A DNA stretch of 64,000 nt from Gilvibacter sp. SZ-19. GTDB lineage: Bacteria; Bacteroidota; Bacteroidia; Flavobacteriales; Flavobacteriaceae. Below are positions 34,348 through 42,064 of the stretch, in pieces. Under the pieces are notes generated by a model, which was given only the letters and a program-made list of their open reading frames with translations, was not told the origin of the DNA and did no database searches. Every line of letters begins with the position of its first letter. Position 1 is the stretch's first letter. Position numbers and translations under genes: made by a program. The DNA lies in the NCBI RefSeq assembly GCF_002163875.1, contig NZ_CP019333.1, positions 3,030,864 to 3,094,863 of the forward strand. Direction: 5' to 3'.

Positions 34348-34761
34348 CTATAAAAAGCTCTGTAAACCGAGTTCATAACTCTGCAGGCCAAATCCAATAA
34401 CTACTCCCTTGGCATGAGCAGATATGAAGGAGTCGTGACGGAATTCCTCACGTGCGAAAGTATTAGAGATATGCACTTCTACCACTGGCGTACTTACAGC
34501 GCGGACTGCATCGCCTATTCCAACCGAAGTATGGGTGTAGGCACCTGCATTGAGCAAAATGCCATCCGCAGTAAAACCTACTTCCTGAATTTTGTTGATC
34601 AGCTCTCCTTCTACGTTAGATTGGTAATAATCGAAATATACCTCAGGGTACTTGGCCTTGAGCTCATCTAAAAACTCTTCAAAGGACAAACTGCCATATA
34701 CATTGGTCTCTCGCTTTCCCAGTAAGTTCAAATTTGGTCCGTTAATGATACAAATAGTCAT
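34348..34761 (-). CDS. aroQ: Type II 3-dehydroquinate dehydratase
   Basis: Third step of the shikimate pathway (3-dehydroquinate to 3-dehydroshikimate). The 137-residue protein opens with IINGPNLNLLGKRE (5-18), has the catalytic Tyr in NVYG, LLNAGAYTHTS near 69-79 and VVEVHISNTFAREEFR near 92-107. Type II lacks the Schiff-base lysine of AroD. It follows the barrel gene at 34769 by 7 bases and faces xerD across the barrel cluster, a neighbourhood that, as I recall, is typical for the clade. Confidence 0.96.
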   Translation of the reverse strand: MTICIINGPNLNLLGKRETNVYGSLSFEEFLDELKAKYPEVYFDYYQSNVEGELINKIQEVGFTADGILLNAGAYTHTSVGIGDAVRAVSTPVVEVHISNTFAREEFRHDSFISAHAKGVVIGFGLQSYELGLQSFL

Positions 34762-34768
34762 GAGGTCT

Positions 34769-35305
34769 TTATTTTACAAGTTGGATATTCACTCCAACGG
34801 TGACAGAAGATGCGTCATAATCGTCGATCAAGATAGAGCGGTAAGCTGCTTCTAAATTGAGTCTGTCAGAAAAACGATAACGCAAACGAGGACTGTAGTA
34901 GAAGCCATTGACGTTCTCAATAGGGATTCCAAAGATCTGATCGTTCTGATCAAATCCGTTGGCACCAAAACCATAGCCAATGTCTGCTCCTGCCCAAAAA
35001 CGATCTGCAAGTTCAATTAGCCCAGCAGCCGCAACGGTAAGATAGTTTTGATTCGGTGCATCGTCCAAAAAATCGGTGAATACCACTTCATCTCCTGACA
35101 TAGCGGAGTAACCCACTTTGGGCCCTAAAGCTACTTTGTCGGCCAGATTAATCCAATAGGCTCCTTCTACCACAAAATTTGCGGCTACAGCGAAACGAGC
35201 GTCCCCAGTGGGCAAACCAAAGGCAACTCCAACTTCTAGGCCTTCTTGAGCAAAGCTGATGAGCGTCATAAAACTAATGAACAGAGTGATTATTTTGTTC
35301 TTCAT
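34769..35305 (-). CDS. Outer-membrane beta-barrel protein, paralogue 1
   Basis: 178 residues with a signal peptide ending ISFAQ, then alternating amphipathic strands; the pattern suggests an 8-strand barrel of the OmpA/OmpW-like size. The GFYYSPRLRYRF (about 132-143) and LNLEAAYRSI segment is shared almost word for word with the next gene upstream at 35395, as are GLPTGDARFA/GIPIGDSGDFA and GADIGYG/GADVGYA. It probably arose by tandem duplication. Ligand unknown. Confidence 0.8.
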   Translation of the reverse strand: MKNKIITLFISFMTLISFAQEGLEVGVAFGLPTGDARFAVAANFVVEGAYWINLADKVALGPKVGYSAMSGDEVVFTDFLDDAPNQNYLTVAAAGLIELADRFWAGADIGYGFGANGFDQNDQIFGIPIENVNGFYYSPRLRYRFSDRLNLEAAYRSILIDDYDASSVTVGVNIQLVK

Positions 35306-35350
35306 AGCGGTCTTTTTTTAAGATCAGACTACACAAATTTACAAAAAGAA

Positions 35351-35372
35351 AAAGGAGGCATTCGCCTCCTTT
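35351..35372 (-). terminator. Rho-independent terminator of the paralogue-2 barrel gene
   Basis: AAAGGAGGC and GCCTCCTTT make a perfect 9-bp stem around a four-base loop, followed on the minus strand by a T-rich tract. It separates the two barrel genes, so each is transcribed alone. Confidence 0.85.
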
Positions 35373-35394
35373 GATAGAATCCGGTCTATTGTAT

Positions 35395-35895
35395 TTAGTC
35401 TATGCCAAACTCTACACCAGCAGAAATAACGTCCCAAGATCCTCCATTGACACTAACACCGCGATATGCCGCCACTATATCTATAGCCTCACTAACGCTG
35501 TATGGAGCCCTAGGCGAATAATAAAATCCACCGTCATTACCATCATTGATCCCAATGGCATAGCCAACATCGGCACCAAGGGTAAAGTTCGGAGCTACTT
35601 CAAATCGACCAGAAGCCGCAATAGGAATGAATTGATCGTCATCTACTTCGAAAGTTACACCGGCTATGGTGACTTCGTCACCAAAGGTGTGCGTATAACC
35701 CGTGGTGACACCGGCGTCAAACTCGTCAGAAATTTCTAGGAGATAGCCTAGGTCTACGGCAATAGCGAATGTTGCGAAATCTCCAGAATCACCTATGGGT
35801 ATTCCACCACTAAGTCCGGCTCTGAATTCGCCTTGCGCTTGCAGTGATCCGATTCCTGCAAATAACAATGCTGCAAATAAAAATACTTTCTTCAT
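35395..35895 (-). CDS. Outer-membrane beta-barrel protein, paralogue 2
   Basis: 166 residues with a signal peptide ending LQAQ. The mature protein is acidic and strand-rich; GGFYYSPRAPYSV and IDIVAAYRGV (about 122-147) correspond to the same region of the gene at 34769. Ends with GVEFGID, where paralogue 1 ends GVNIQLVK. Porin-like or sensing role unknown. Own terminator at 35351. Confidence 0.8.
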   Translation of the reverse strand: MKKVFLFAALLFAGIGSLQAQGEFRAGLSGGIPIGDSGDFATFAIAVDLGYLLEISDEFDAGVTTGYTHTFGDEVTIAGVTFEVDDDQFIPIAASGRFEVAPNFTLGADVGYAIGINDGNDGGFYYSPRAPYSVSEAIDIVAAYRGVSVNGGSWDVISAGVEFGID

Positions 35896-36065
35896 AATGA
35901 ATACATATTGGTTAACACGCTTAAAGTTAGGGTTTTAGCTATTGCAAAAACTAGGGCATATGCCGTATTTATGCCCAAGGTTTTCAACAAAGTCATTGAT
36001 ATTCAGTATTATAATGAGTCTGACGTAGTAATTCTTACAAGTTTTCTTACTTCAAGGCTTGCATT

Positions 36066-36091
36066 AAAAAAAGCGCCCCAAAGGGCGCTTT
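36066..36091 (-). terminator. Rho-independent terminator of the 36116 barrel gene
   Basis: AAAGCGCCC and GGGCGCTTT form a perfect 9-bp stem with a CAAA loop; seven T follow on the minus strand, about 25 bases after the stop codon. Confidence 0.9.
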
Positions 36092-36115
36092 CATTCTTTA
36101 TTTTCTGCGGAGCTG

Positions 36116-36676
36116 TTACAGGAAGGAATATCCTAGCGAAAGAGTCACCACAGAGTTCTTTCCTTTGTCAAAGTCTATTGCAGGTTCGTCCGGCACATCG
36201 GTAAGTCCAAAATTATAACGGCCTTCTAAGCGCAATCCGAAAGGAATGTCCAAACCAAGACCAACTACGCCCGAGATATCGAAATCGTTGGTTGCGATAT
36301 CGTTAATTACCTCACCCACTACAGTTTGGGTATCATCGTCTATCAGCACTCCAAACTGAGGCCCAAGTTGAATATTCAGACCTCCGGCCACGTAGTATTT
36401 AAGTACCATTGGAATATTGATATAATCTAAATTAAAAGAGCCCAGATCGAACTCCGCACCTTGTTGTGAGTAAAGCGCATCTACCTGAATTCCCAGGTTA
36501 TCGCTGAGTTTGGCTCCTACGAATAGTCCACCCACAAAGCCTGTACGATTGTCAAGTCCTGTAGCGTCGGTAATATTAGCAAAGTTTACCCCTGCCTTAA
36601 TACCAAAGTCTAAACCTTGTGCTTGTGTAGATAGTCCGTAAAGGCCTATCAGCGCGATTAAAAGAAGTTTTTTCAT
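36116..36676 (-). CDS. Porin-family outer-membrane beta-barrel protein (PorT/OMP_b-brl_2 type)
   Basis: 186 residues; signal peptide ending TQAQ, then FGIKAGVNFANI (24-35), GFVGGLFVGAKLSDNLGIQ (46-64) and Y-NIPMVLKYYV near 85-94, the usual pattern of the OMP_b-brl_2 family. It finishes in SLGYSFL, a good outer-membrane C-terminal strand. It differs from the two barrels downstream and belongs to another subfamily. Function unknown. Confidence 0.85.
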   Translation of the reverse strand: MKKLLLIALIGLYGLSTQAQGLDFGIKAGVNFANITDATGLDNRTGFVGGLFVGAKLSDNLGIQVDALYSQQGAEFDLGSFNLDYINIPMVLKYYVAGGLNIQLGPQFGVLIDDDTQTVVGEVINDIATNDFDISGVVGLGLDIPFGLRLEGRYNFGLTDVPDEPAIDFDKGKNSVVTLSLGYSFL

Positions 36677-36776
36677 TTTTGTCTGTTTTCGTTTTTTAAA
36701 TATAACGAGAACTTTTAGCCTTTATTAGATTTTTAGTTGATTTCTTAGCATCTTTAAGCTGTAAACAACACTTTGG

Positions 36777-37682
36777 ATGAATTGGAAATCGGCCCTGAAA
36801 GATTACGCTACTTACCTCAAGATAGAGCGCGGCCTTTCTGCCAATACCATAAACAATTACACCCTTGATGTGCAAAAGTTAGTGCGTTGGTTGGATGAAT
36901 CTGCGTGCAGTGATGGCCCTGTTGATATTGATCAGGAGCGGATTCAAGAATTTATCTATGCCATTGCGAAAGAGGTAAACCCAAGAACGCAAAGCCGCAT
37001 AATATCTGGCCTGAAAGGCTTTTTCAACTACCTGATCTTTGAAAAGTATCGCAAAGACAATCCTTTGGAGTTACTGGAAGCACCTAAGATTGGACGAAAA
37101 TTACCCGATACGCTTTCTATAGCGGAAGTGGATAGACTACTTATGGCTGTAGATCTAAGCCATCCGCAGGGAACTCGAAACCGTGCCATGTTAGAAACGC
37201 TTTACGGCAGTGGCCTAAGGGTTACCGAGTTGGTAGAACTAAAACTCTCGGACCTATTCTTTGAAGAAGGAGTGATCAAGGTTACAGGAAAGGGCAACAA
37301 GCAGCGTTTTGTACCAGTAAGCCAAGCTTCTGTTAAATATATTGACCTTTACCGTACCACAGAACGCATTCAGCTCAGCATTGCTCCCGGGCACGAAGAC
37401 ACTTTGTTTTTGAATCGCCGCGGAAAAGGACTCACGCGCGCCATGATCTTTACTTTGGTAAAACGCTTGGCAGAATCCGCAGGAATTCAAAAGAGCATCT
37501 CTCCGCACACCTTTAGGCATTCTTTTGCGACTCACCTGCTAGAGAACGGAGCAGATTTGCGGGCTATTCAACAAATGTTAGGTCATGAAAGCATTACCAC
37601 AACAGAAGTCTATATGCATGTTGATCGTTCGCATTTGACTGAAATTATCCGTAAATTTCATCCTAGAAGTAAAAACACATGA
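36777..37682 (+). CDS. xerD: Tyrosine recombinase XerD (site-specific)
   Basis: Resolves chromosome dimers at dif with a partner or alone. The 301-residue protein has an N-terminal core-binding domain (1-105) and all catalytic residues: Arg148 in GSGLRVTEL, Lys172, His244 and Arg247 in HTFRHSF, His270 in LGHES and Tyr279. The complete set and normal length indicate a functional housekeeping recombinase and not a phage integrase. No dif site was recognised in the window. Its stop overlaps the aldo/keto reductase start by 4 bases. Confidence 0.93.
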   Translation: MNWKSALKDYATYLKIERGLSANTINNYTLDVQKLVRWLDESACSDGPVDIDQERIQEFIYAIAKEVNPRTQSRIISGLKGFFNYLIFEKYRKDNPLELLEAPKIGRKLPDTLSIAEVDRLLMAVDLSHPQGTRNRAMLETLYGSGLRVTELVELKLSDLFFEEGVIKVTGKGNKQRFVPVSQASVKYIDLYRTTERIQLSIAPGHEDTLFLNRRGKGLTRAMIFTLVKRLAESAGIQKSISPHTFRHSFATHLLENGADLRAIQQMLGHESITTTEVYMHVDRSHLTEIIRKFHPRSKNT

Positions 37683-38626
37683 AGCATTTAAAATTTAGAG
37701 ACAATTCGACTATTCCGGCTTTGGGCTTAGGGACTTGGAAATCAAGTCCGGAGGTAGTTAAAAAAGCAATACTTGACGCCATTGAACTCGGTTACAGACA
37801 CATTGACTGTGCCGCAATCTACCAGAACGAAGATGTCATTGGAGAGGCCTTTCAAGAAGCATTTGACAGTGGTTTGGTCAAGCGAGAAGAACTGTTTGTG
37901 ACCTCTAAATTGTGGAATGATGCCCACAAGGCAAGTGATGTTCGTCCGGCCTTAGAAAAGACCTTAAAGGATCTGCGTTTGGATTATTTAGATCTCTACT
38001 TGATCCACTGGCCGGTAGCCTTTAAACCCGGAGTGACCATGCCAGAGAACCCGAGTCAATATGCGTCCTTAGAAGAGATCCCTTTGGAAGAGACCTGGGC
38101 CGAAATGGAAGCCGCTAAAAAAGATGGCTTGGCTAAGCATATCGGTGTATCCAACTTCAGCGTTCCGAAGTTAAAAAGGGTAATGGACCATGCCGAGGAA
38201 GCTCCAGAAATGAATCAAGTGGAAGGGCATCCACTACTCCAACAACCGGAATTGCACCAATTCTGTAATGACAACGGTATCTTGATCACAGCTTACTCAC
38301 CTTTAGGTTCTACGGACCGCTCTGCGGCTATGAAGGCAGACGATGAGCCCGACATGTTCGAACTTCCAGAGATTAAGGCCATAGCTGATAAGCATGAGGT
38401 AACTCCAGCACAAGTCCTTTTAGGCTGGCATGTGAATCGTGGCAATACGGTGATTCCAAAATCGACCAACAAAGGGCGTCAAGCACAGAATCTGGCGGCA
38501 GCCGATCTCTCTCTTTCAGAAGAAGACATGGATACCATTGCTGGTTTAGACCGTCATTTCCGTTATGTCAATGGAAAATTCTTTGAGAACGAAGAAAAAG
38601 GTTATGTGAATATTTTCAATGATTGA
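37679..38626 (+). CDS. Aldo/keto reductase
   Basis: NADPH-dependent reductase of the (beta/alpha)8 type, 315 residues. The catalytic tetrad is visible: Asp in GYRHIDCAAIYQNE (near 42), Tyr in AIYQ (near 47), Lys in VTSKLWN (near 77) and His in LIHWPV (near 108). C-terminal NADPH-binding IPKST is near 258. It belongs to the AKR branch that includes aldose reductase and AKR1/4-like enzymes; the substrate is not predictable. Coupled by ATGA overlap with xerD, with no evident functional link. Confidence 0.93.
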   Translation: MKHLKFRDNSTIPALGLGTWKSSPEVVKKAILDAIELGYRHIDCAAIYQNEDVIGEAFQEAFDSGLVKREELFVTSKLWNDAHKASDVRPALEKTLKDLRLDYLDLYLIHWPVAFKPGVTMPENPSQYASLEEIPLEETWAEMEAAKKDGLAKHIGVSNFSVPKLKRVMDHAEEAPEMNQVEGHPLLQQPELHQFCNDNGILITAYSPLGSTDRSAAMKADDEPDMFELPEIKAIADKHEVTPAQVLLGWHVNRGNTVIPKSTNKGRQAQNLAAADLSLSEEDMDTIAGLDRHFRYVNGKFFENEEKGYVNIFND

Positions 38627-38699
38627 CCTTAGTTTTTAAGAGCCTTATTATACAGACGTTAGTATGTAAATTCAGCTTTGAAATTTTTTCTCAATTCAC

Positions 38700-38789
38700 C
38701 GAAATAGGGGGACTACCATCCCCACCCCAGATTTAATTTACTCTATTTTTTATCATTAATAAATCACTAATGCTCTGGATTTATAAATT
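38700..38789 (+). repeat. Intergenic G4/C4 element, copy C
   Basis: Begins CGAA, then GGGGG, eight bases, CCCC, A, CCCCAGATT, 45 variable bases, ATTTATAAAT. It sits in the 277-bp gap between the aldo/keto reductase and DUF2200 genes, same orientation as copies A and B. Confidence 0.65.
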
Positions 38790-38903
38790 TTTGATGTTAG
38801 ATTTAGGTCATTGACAACAATTATTAAACATCGAAAAAAACATAACCACTTGCTTCATGTTGTCATTGATCATCATTGAGTAAATTAAAAATAACGATAA
38901 ACC

Positions 38904-39278
38904 ATGGCCAAATCAGACACCAGTCATCACGATGAGCGAATTGCCAATATGGCTTTTGGATCCGTCCTACCGCATTACATCAGCAAAATAGAAAAGAAAG
39001 GGCGCACTCAAGAAGAAATGTATTCAGTAATACAATGGCTGACCGGTTATGATAAAGACCAAATCTTAGCGCACGCTGCAAACAAGACCAACTTTAGAGA
39101 TTTCTTTGATCAGTGTGAACTAAACCCTAATGCCAATTTGATTACTGGTGTAATTTGTGGTTATCGCGTTGAGGAGATCAGCAATGAGACCACCAGGCAG
39201 TGTCGTTATTTAGACAAGCTTATTGACGAGCTGGCCCGTGGTAAAAAGCTGGAGCGTATCCTCAGAAAACCAAAATAA
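38904..39278 (+). CDS. DUF2200 family protein
   Basis: 124 residues, cytosolic, no export signal. It matches the DUF2200 pattern: MAFGSVLPHYISKIEKKGRTQEE split across residues 16-39, VIQWLTGYD near 42-50 and FRDFFDQCELNPNANLITGVICGYRVEEI further on. Structures of the family show a small alpha/beta protein of unknown role. The stop codon abuts the rny stop (convergent). Confidence 0.9.
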   Translation: MAKSDTSHHDERIANMAFGSVLPHYISKIEKKGRTQEEMYSVIQWLTGYDKDQILAHAANKTNFRDFFDQCELNPNANLITGVICGYRVEEISNETTRQCRYLDKLIDELARGKKLERILRKPK

Positions 39279-40844
39279 TTACTTCGCGATATTCACGGCG
39301 CGTGTTTCTCGGATCACCGTTACCTTTACTTGCCCAGGATAGGTCATGTCTGTCTGGATCTTTTGAGAGATCTCAAAGGACAACTGTGCTGCCTTATCAT
39401 CACTCACCTTTTCAGATTCCACCATAACGCGTAATTCACGGCCGGCTTGAATTGCATAGGCTTTGGTCACCCCGTTAAAGCCAAAGGCAATATCTTCTAG
39501 ATCTTTAAGACGTTGAATGTAAGAATCCAAGACCTGTCTGCGCGCTCCCGGTCTGGCACCAGAGATGGCATCACAAACCTGAACTATAGGCGAAAGCAAG
39601 GACGTCATTTCGATCTCGTCGTGGTGAGCACCAATAGCATTACAGACATCCGGCTTTTCTCCGTACTTCTCAGCCCATTGCATTCCCAAAAGTGCGTGAG
39701 GTACTTCGGTTTCGTTTTCCGGCACTTTACCAATGTCATGTAGTAATCCAGCTCGTTTAGCTAGTTTTGGGTTTAAACCTAATTCTGAAGCCATAACGCC
39801 ACAGAGTTTTGCCACCTCACGGGAGTGCTGTAATAGGTTCTGCCCATAAGAGGAACGGTATTTCATACGTCCAACGATCTTGATGAGCTCTGGATGCAAG
39901 CCGTGAATACCCAGATCGATCACTGTGCGTTTCCCTACCTCTGCGATCTCTTCGTTGATCTGTTTGGTTGTCTTTTTAACTACTTCCTCAATACGTGCAG
40001 GGTGAATTCGACCGTCGGTTACCAATTTGTGCAAGGACAATCTGGCTACTTCTCTGCGGACCGAATCAAAACAGGAAAGAATGATCGCCTCCGGAGTATC
40101 ATCTACAATGATCTCTACTCCAGTAGCCGCTTCTAATGCGCGAATATTTCTACCCTCACGACCAATGATACGACCTTTTACATCGTCACTTTCTAGGTTG
40201 AATACCGAGACACAATTCTCAATCGATTCTTCTGTCCCGATGCGCTGAATGGTATTGATCACAACCTTTTTAGCTTCTTGTTGGGCGGTAAGTTTGGCTT
40301 CCTCTATGGCCGATTGGATATAAGCCATGGCGTCTGTCTTAGCCTCTTCTCGCAAACTCTCAATAAGCTGCTCCTTGGCATCTTCTGCAGATAAACTGGA
40401 GATAACCTCCAATTGTTCTACTTGTCTGCGGTGTACTTTATCTACCTCGGCCTGGCGCTTGTCTAAGAAATTCAAGCGGTCTTCGTATTCTTTCTTTTTG
40501 CTTTCTAAAGAGGCGTTGAGCTTTTTGTTTTTAGAGAGCTCGCTGGATACTTGAGATTCTTTATCACGGGTGCGTTTTTCCGCTTCCGACATTTTCTTTT
40601 CTCTATTGAGAATGACCTTTTCGTGCTCCGCTTTGAGTTCAATAAACTTTTCCTTGGCCTGCAGTATCTTATCCTTTTTGATACTTTCTGCCTCGCTTTT
40701 TGCTTCTTTAACGATTCCGCTAGCAGTCTTTTTAGCTTCGCTCACCAACTGAGAACCCTTAGACTTTTCAAGCATTTTAGCGATCAGAAAACCTATGATC
40801 AGCCCCCCAAGGCCTAAGGCAATATATATGATAGTTGTATCCAT
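39279..40844 (-). CDS. rny: Ribonuclease Y
   Basis: Membrane-anchored endoribonuclease that initiates mRNA decay. The 521-residue protein has one N-terminal membrane helix (about 4-24), a long charged coiled coil (30-190), a KH domain around [19 protein letters not shown] (about 225-243) and an HD domain with [12 protein letters not shown] near 368-379. Length is normal. It lies downstream of the 6S-type RNA gene and zapA on the same strand. Confidence 0.96.
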   Translation of the reverse strand: MDTTIIYIALGLGGLIIGFLIAKMLEKSKGSQLVSEAKKTASGIVKEAKSEAESIKKDKILQAKEKFIELKAEHEKVILNREKKMSEAEKRTRDKESQVSSELSKNKKLNASLESKKKEYEDRLNFLDKRQAEVDKVHRRQVEQLEVISSLSAEDAKEQLIESLREEAKTDAMAYIQSAIEEAKLTAQQEAKKVVINTIQRIGTEESIENCVSVFNLESDDVKGRIIGREGRNIRALEAATGVEIIVDDTPEAIILSCFDSVRREVARLSLHKLVTDGRIHPARIEEVVKKTTKQINEEIAEVGKRTVIDLGIHGLHPELIKIVGRMKYRSSYGQNLLQHSREVAKLCGVMASELGLNPKLAKRAGLLHDIGKVPENETEVPHALLGMQWAEKYGEKPDVCNAIGAHHDEIEMTSLLSPIVQVCDAISGARPGARRQVLDSYIQRLKDLEDIAFGFNGVTKAYAIQAGRELRVMVESEKVSDDKAAQLSFEISQKIQTDMTYPGQVKVTVIRETRAVNIAK

Positions 40845-40966
40845 ATGATGGTTTAATTATGAATAACCATTAGCTCAAAAAAGCAGATTATTCAGTCGTA
40901 GTTAAAGGGTCACAGCTTTGAGTTTTTATTTAACCGAAAATGAGCATTAGCTTGGTTTACCGAGGC

Positions 40967-41037
40967 ATTCTGCGCAACGCATAGCAGCGCTACGCGTAAG
41001 CGGAATAACGAAGGGAAAGCAGGCTAAGGCCATTTTT
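40967..41037. other. G/C-rich imperfect palindrome of unknown role between rny and the 6S-type RNA
   Basis: ATTCTGCGCAACGC (40967-40980) and CGCGTAAGCGGAAT (40993-41006) form an imperfect hairpin around TAGCAGCGCTA, followed by CGAAGGGAAAGCAGGCTAAGG. The tail resembles CGAGGGAAAGTTCAGCTT at about 63462-63480, so it may belong to a small dispersed repeat. The rest of the 225 bp between rny and the RNA gene holds nothing I can identify. Confidence 0.4.
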
Positions 41038-41068
41038 TAGGAAATGAAAACTCGAAGTTGGGATCCCT

Positions 41069-41236
41069 AAAAAAAAAGCCTACATCGATAGCTTAAATTG
41101 TATAAACTCCTTAAAAACAAGTTTAGGGCTAACAAACTGGTCAAGGATCCGTTCTAAGACGGCTTGCTTTTACAGTTTCAACTCACCCTTTTTAAAGAAT
41201 TCCTGTTGAGTTTACCAAATATGTATCAATGTAGGC
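41069..41236 (-). ncRNA. ssrS: 6S RNA (6S-Flavo type)
   Basis: A long rod can be folded on the minus strand. Outer stem: GCCTACATTGATA (41236-41224) with TATCGATGTAGGC (41090-41078), 13 bp with one wobble, followed by nine T as a terminator. Inside it: TAAACTC (41214-41208) with GAGTTTA (41109-41103), TTAAAAA with TTTTTAA, GGG/CCC, AAACTG/CAGTTT, CAAG/CTTG and an apical CCGT/ACGG hairpin. Length about 160-170 nt, a rod with a large internal bulge, and location downstream of zapA (as for E. coli ssrS) fit 6S RNA, which mimics an open promoter to bind housekeeping RNA polymerase. The 5' end and promoter were not fixed. Confidence 0.78.
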
Positions 41237-41263
41237 AGTAACCTAGTGTTATTTAAAGAACGT

Positions 41264-41554
41264 TTAGGACATATGATCCTGAAGTAAACGATCTAAGGAA
41301 GCTAGCTTCTGTTCGATCTCTTCGAGGTTGTTGTCCTTATCTATAGAACGTTGCTCTACTTGAGCCGCAAACTGTAAGGCGCACATGGCCAGCACATCTT
41401 GCTTATCTCTTACCGCATAGTTCTGTTCGAAACGCTGGATCATTTGTTCGATCTTCTTAGCCGCTTTGCGCAAGCCCTCTTCTTTGTCTGGGCTTATGGT
41501 TAGCGGGTATACTCTATCTGCTACAGAGAGCTTTATTTTTAGCGTTTCAGCCAT
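41264..41554 (-). CDS. zapA: Cell division protein ZapA
   Basis: Binds FtsZ and bundles protofilaments at the Z-ring. From the ATG at 41554 the protein is 96 residues starting MAETLKIKLSVADRVYPLTI, the ZapA globular domain, followed by a helical dimerisation domain with LAMCALQFAAQVEQ (about 56-69) and a coiled-coil tail. An ATG 27 bases upstream would overlap the preceding gene and adds residues not found in the family. It follows the coiled-coil gene by 2 bases and precedes the 6S-type RNA. Confidence 0.92.
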   Translation of the reverse strand: MAETLKIKLSVADRVYPLTISPDKEEGLRKAAKKIEQMIQRFEQNYAVRDKQDVLAMCALQFAAQVEQRSIDKDNNLEEIEQKLASLDRLLQDHMS

Positions 41555-41556
41555 AT

Positions 41557-41847
41557 TTATTCGGATATCTGGGCTATACAATGGTCCAGTTCCCGTACTA
41601 ATGCATTTATTTTGAGCTTCGTTTCTCGTTTGTATTGGTCGCTGCCAAGCATTGCATTGGCCGTTTTGAGCGTTTCGTATTTTTCTTTCCAGGTATTGAT
41701 ATCTTGAAGAATCTCTTGTTTTTGTTTTCTTAAAGATGTCAATTCTTGCTGCAAATCCGCATTGGTTTTGCGCAGAACATCGCTTCTGTGAAGCAATTTA
41801 CTGATCCTATTTTCTAAGGAATCAACAATTTGAGAAAGATCACTCAT
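41557..41847 (-). CDS. Small coiled-coil protein upstream of zapA (ZapB-like by context)
   Basis: 96 residues from MSDLSQIVDS (an in-frame ATG 9 bases upstream is possible), almost wholly coiled coil (LRKTNADLQQELTSLRKQKQ). No sequence motif identifies ZapB, but size, coiled-coil character and cotranscription with zapA suggest a Z-ring accessory protein. First gene of the operon, with a well-matched promoter directly upstream. Confidence 0.75.
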   Translation of the reverse strand: MSDLSQIVDSLENRISKLLHRSDVLRKTNADLQQELTSLRKQKQEILQDINTWKEKYETLKTANAMLGSDQYKRETKLKINALVRELDHCIAQISE

Positions 41848-41875
41848 AGTGGCCAATCATTCAATGCTAACTACA

Positions 41876-41906
41876 CAAAGTTAACATACCCCAGATAATA
41901 AGCCAA
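41876..41906 (-). promoter_or_regulatory. Promoter of the coiled-coil/zapA operon (TTG-N20-TAACTTTG)
   Basis: On the minus strand TTG (41906-41904) and TAACTTTG (41883-41876) are 20 bases apart, a full consensus match. The predicted start near 41870 gives a leader of about 14-23 nt. Confidence 0.7.
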
Positions 41907-42064
41907 TATTTTTAGAGTTTTTTTAAAGCTGCGGATGGCTATTTTTTACAAGTGGTAAAAGCTTGCTACATTTTCATATACTCAGGGTTTTACTATTGGC
42001 ACTGCTTTAGAATATTTCGTATCATTGAACAACTGGATATTAAACCTCATAACAGCTTTAACTT

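Noticed and set aside
36777-37682. XerD considered as an integrase of a mobile element
   Set aside because: Normal length and complete Xer catalytic set, housekeeping neighbours, no attachment repeats, no cargo genes.
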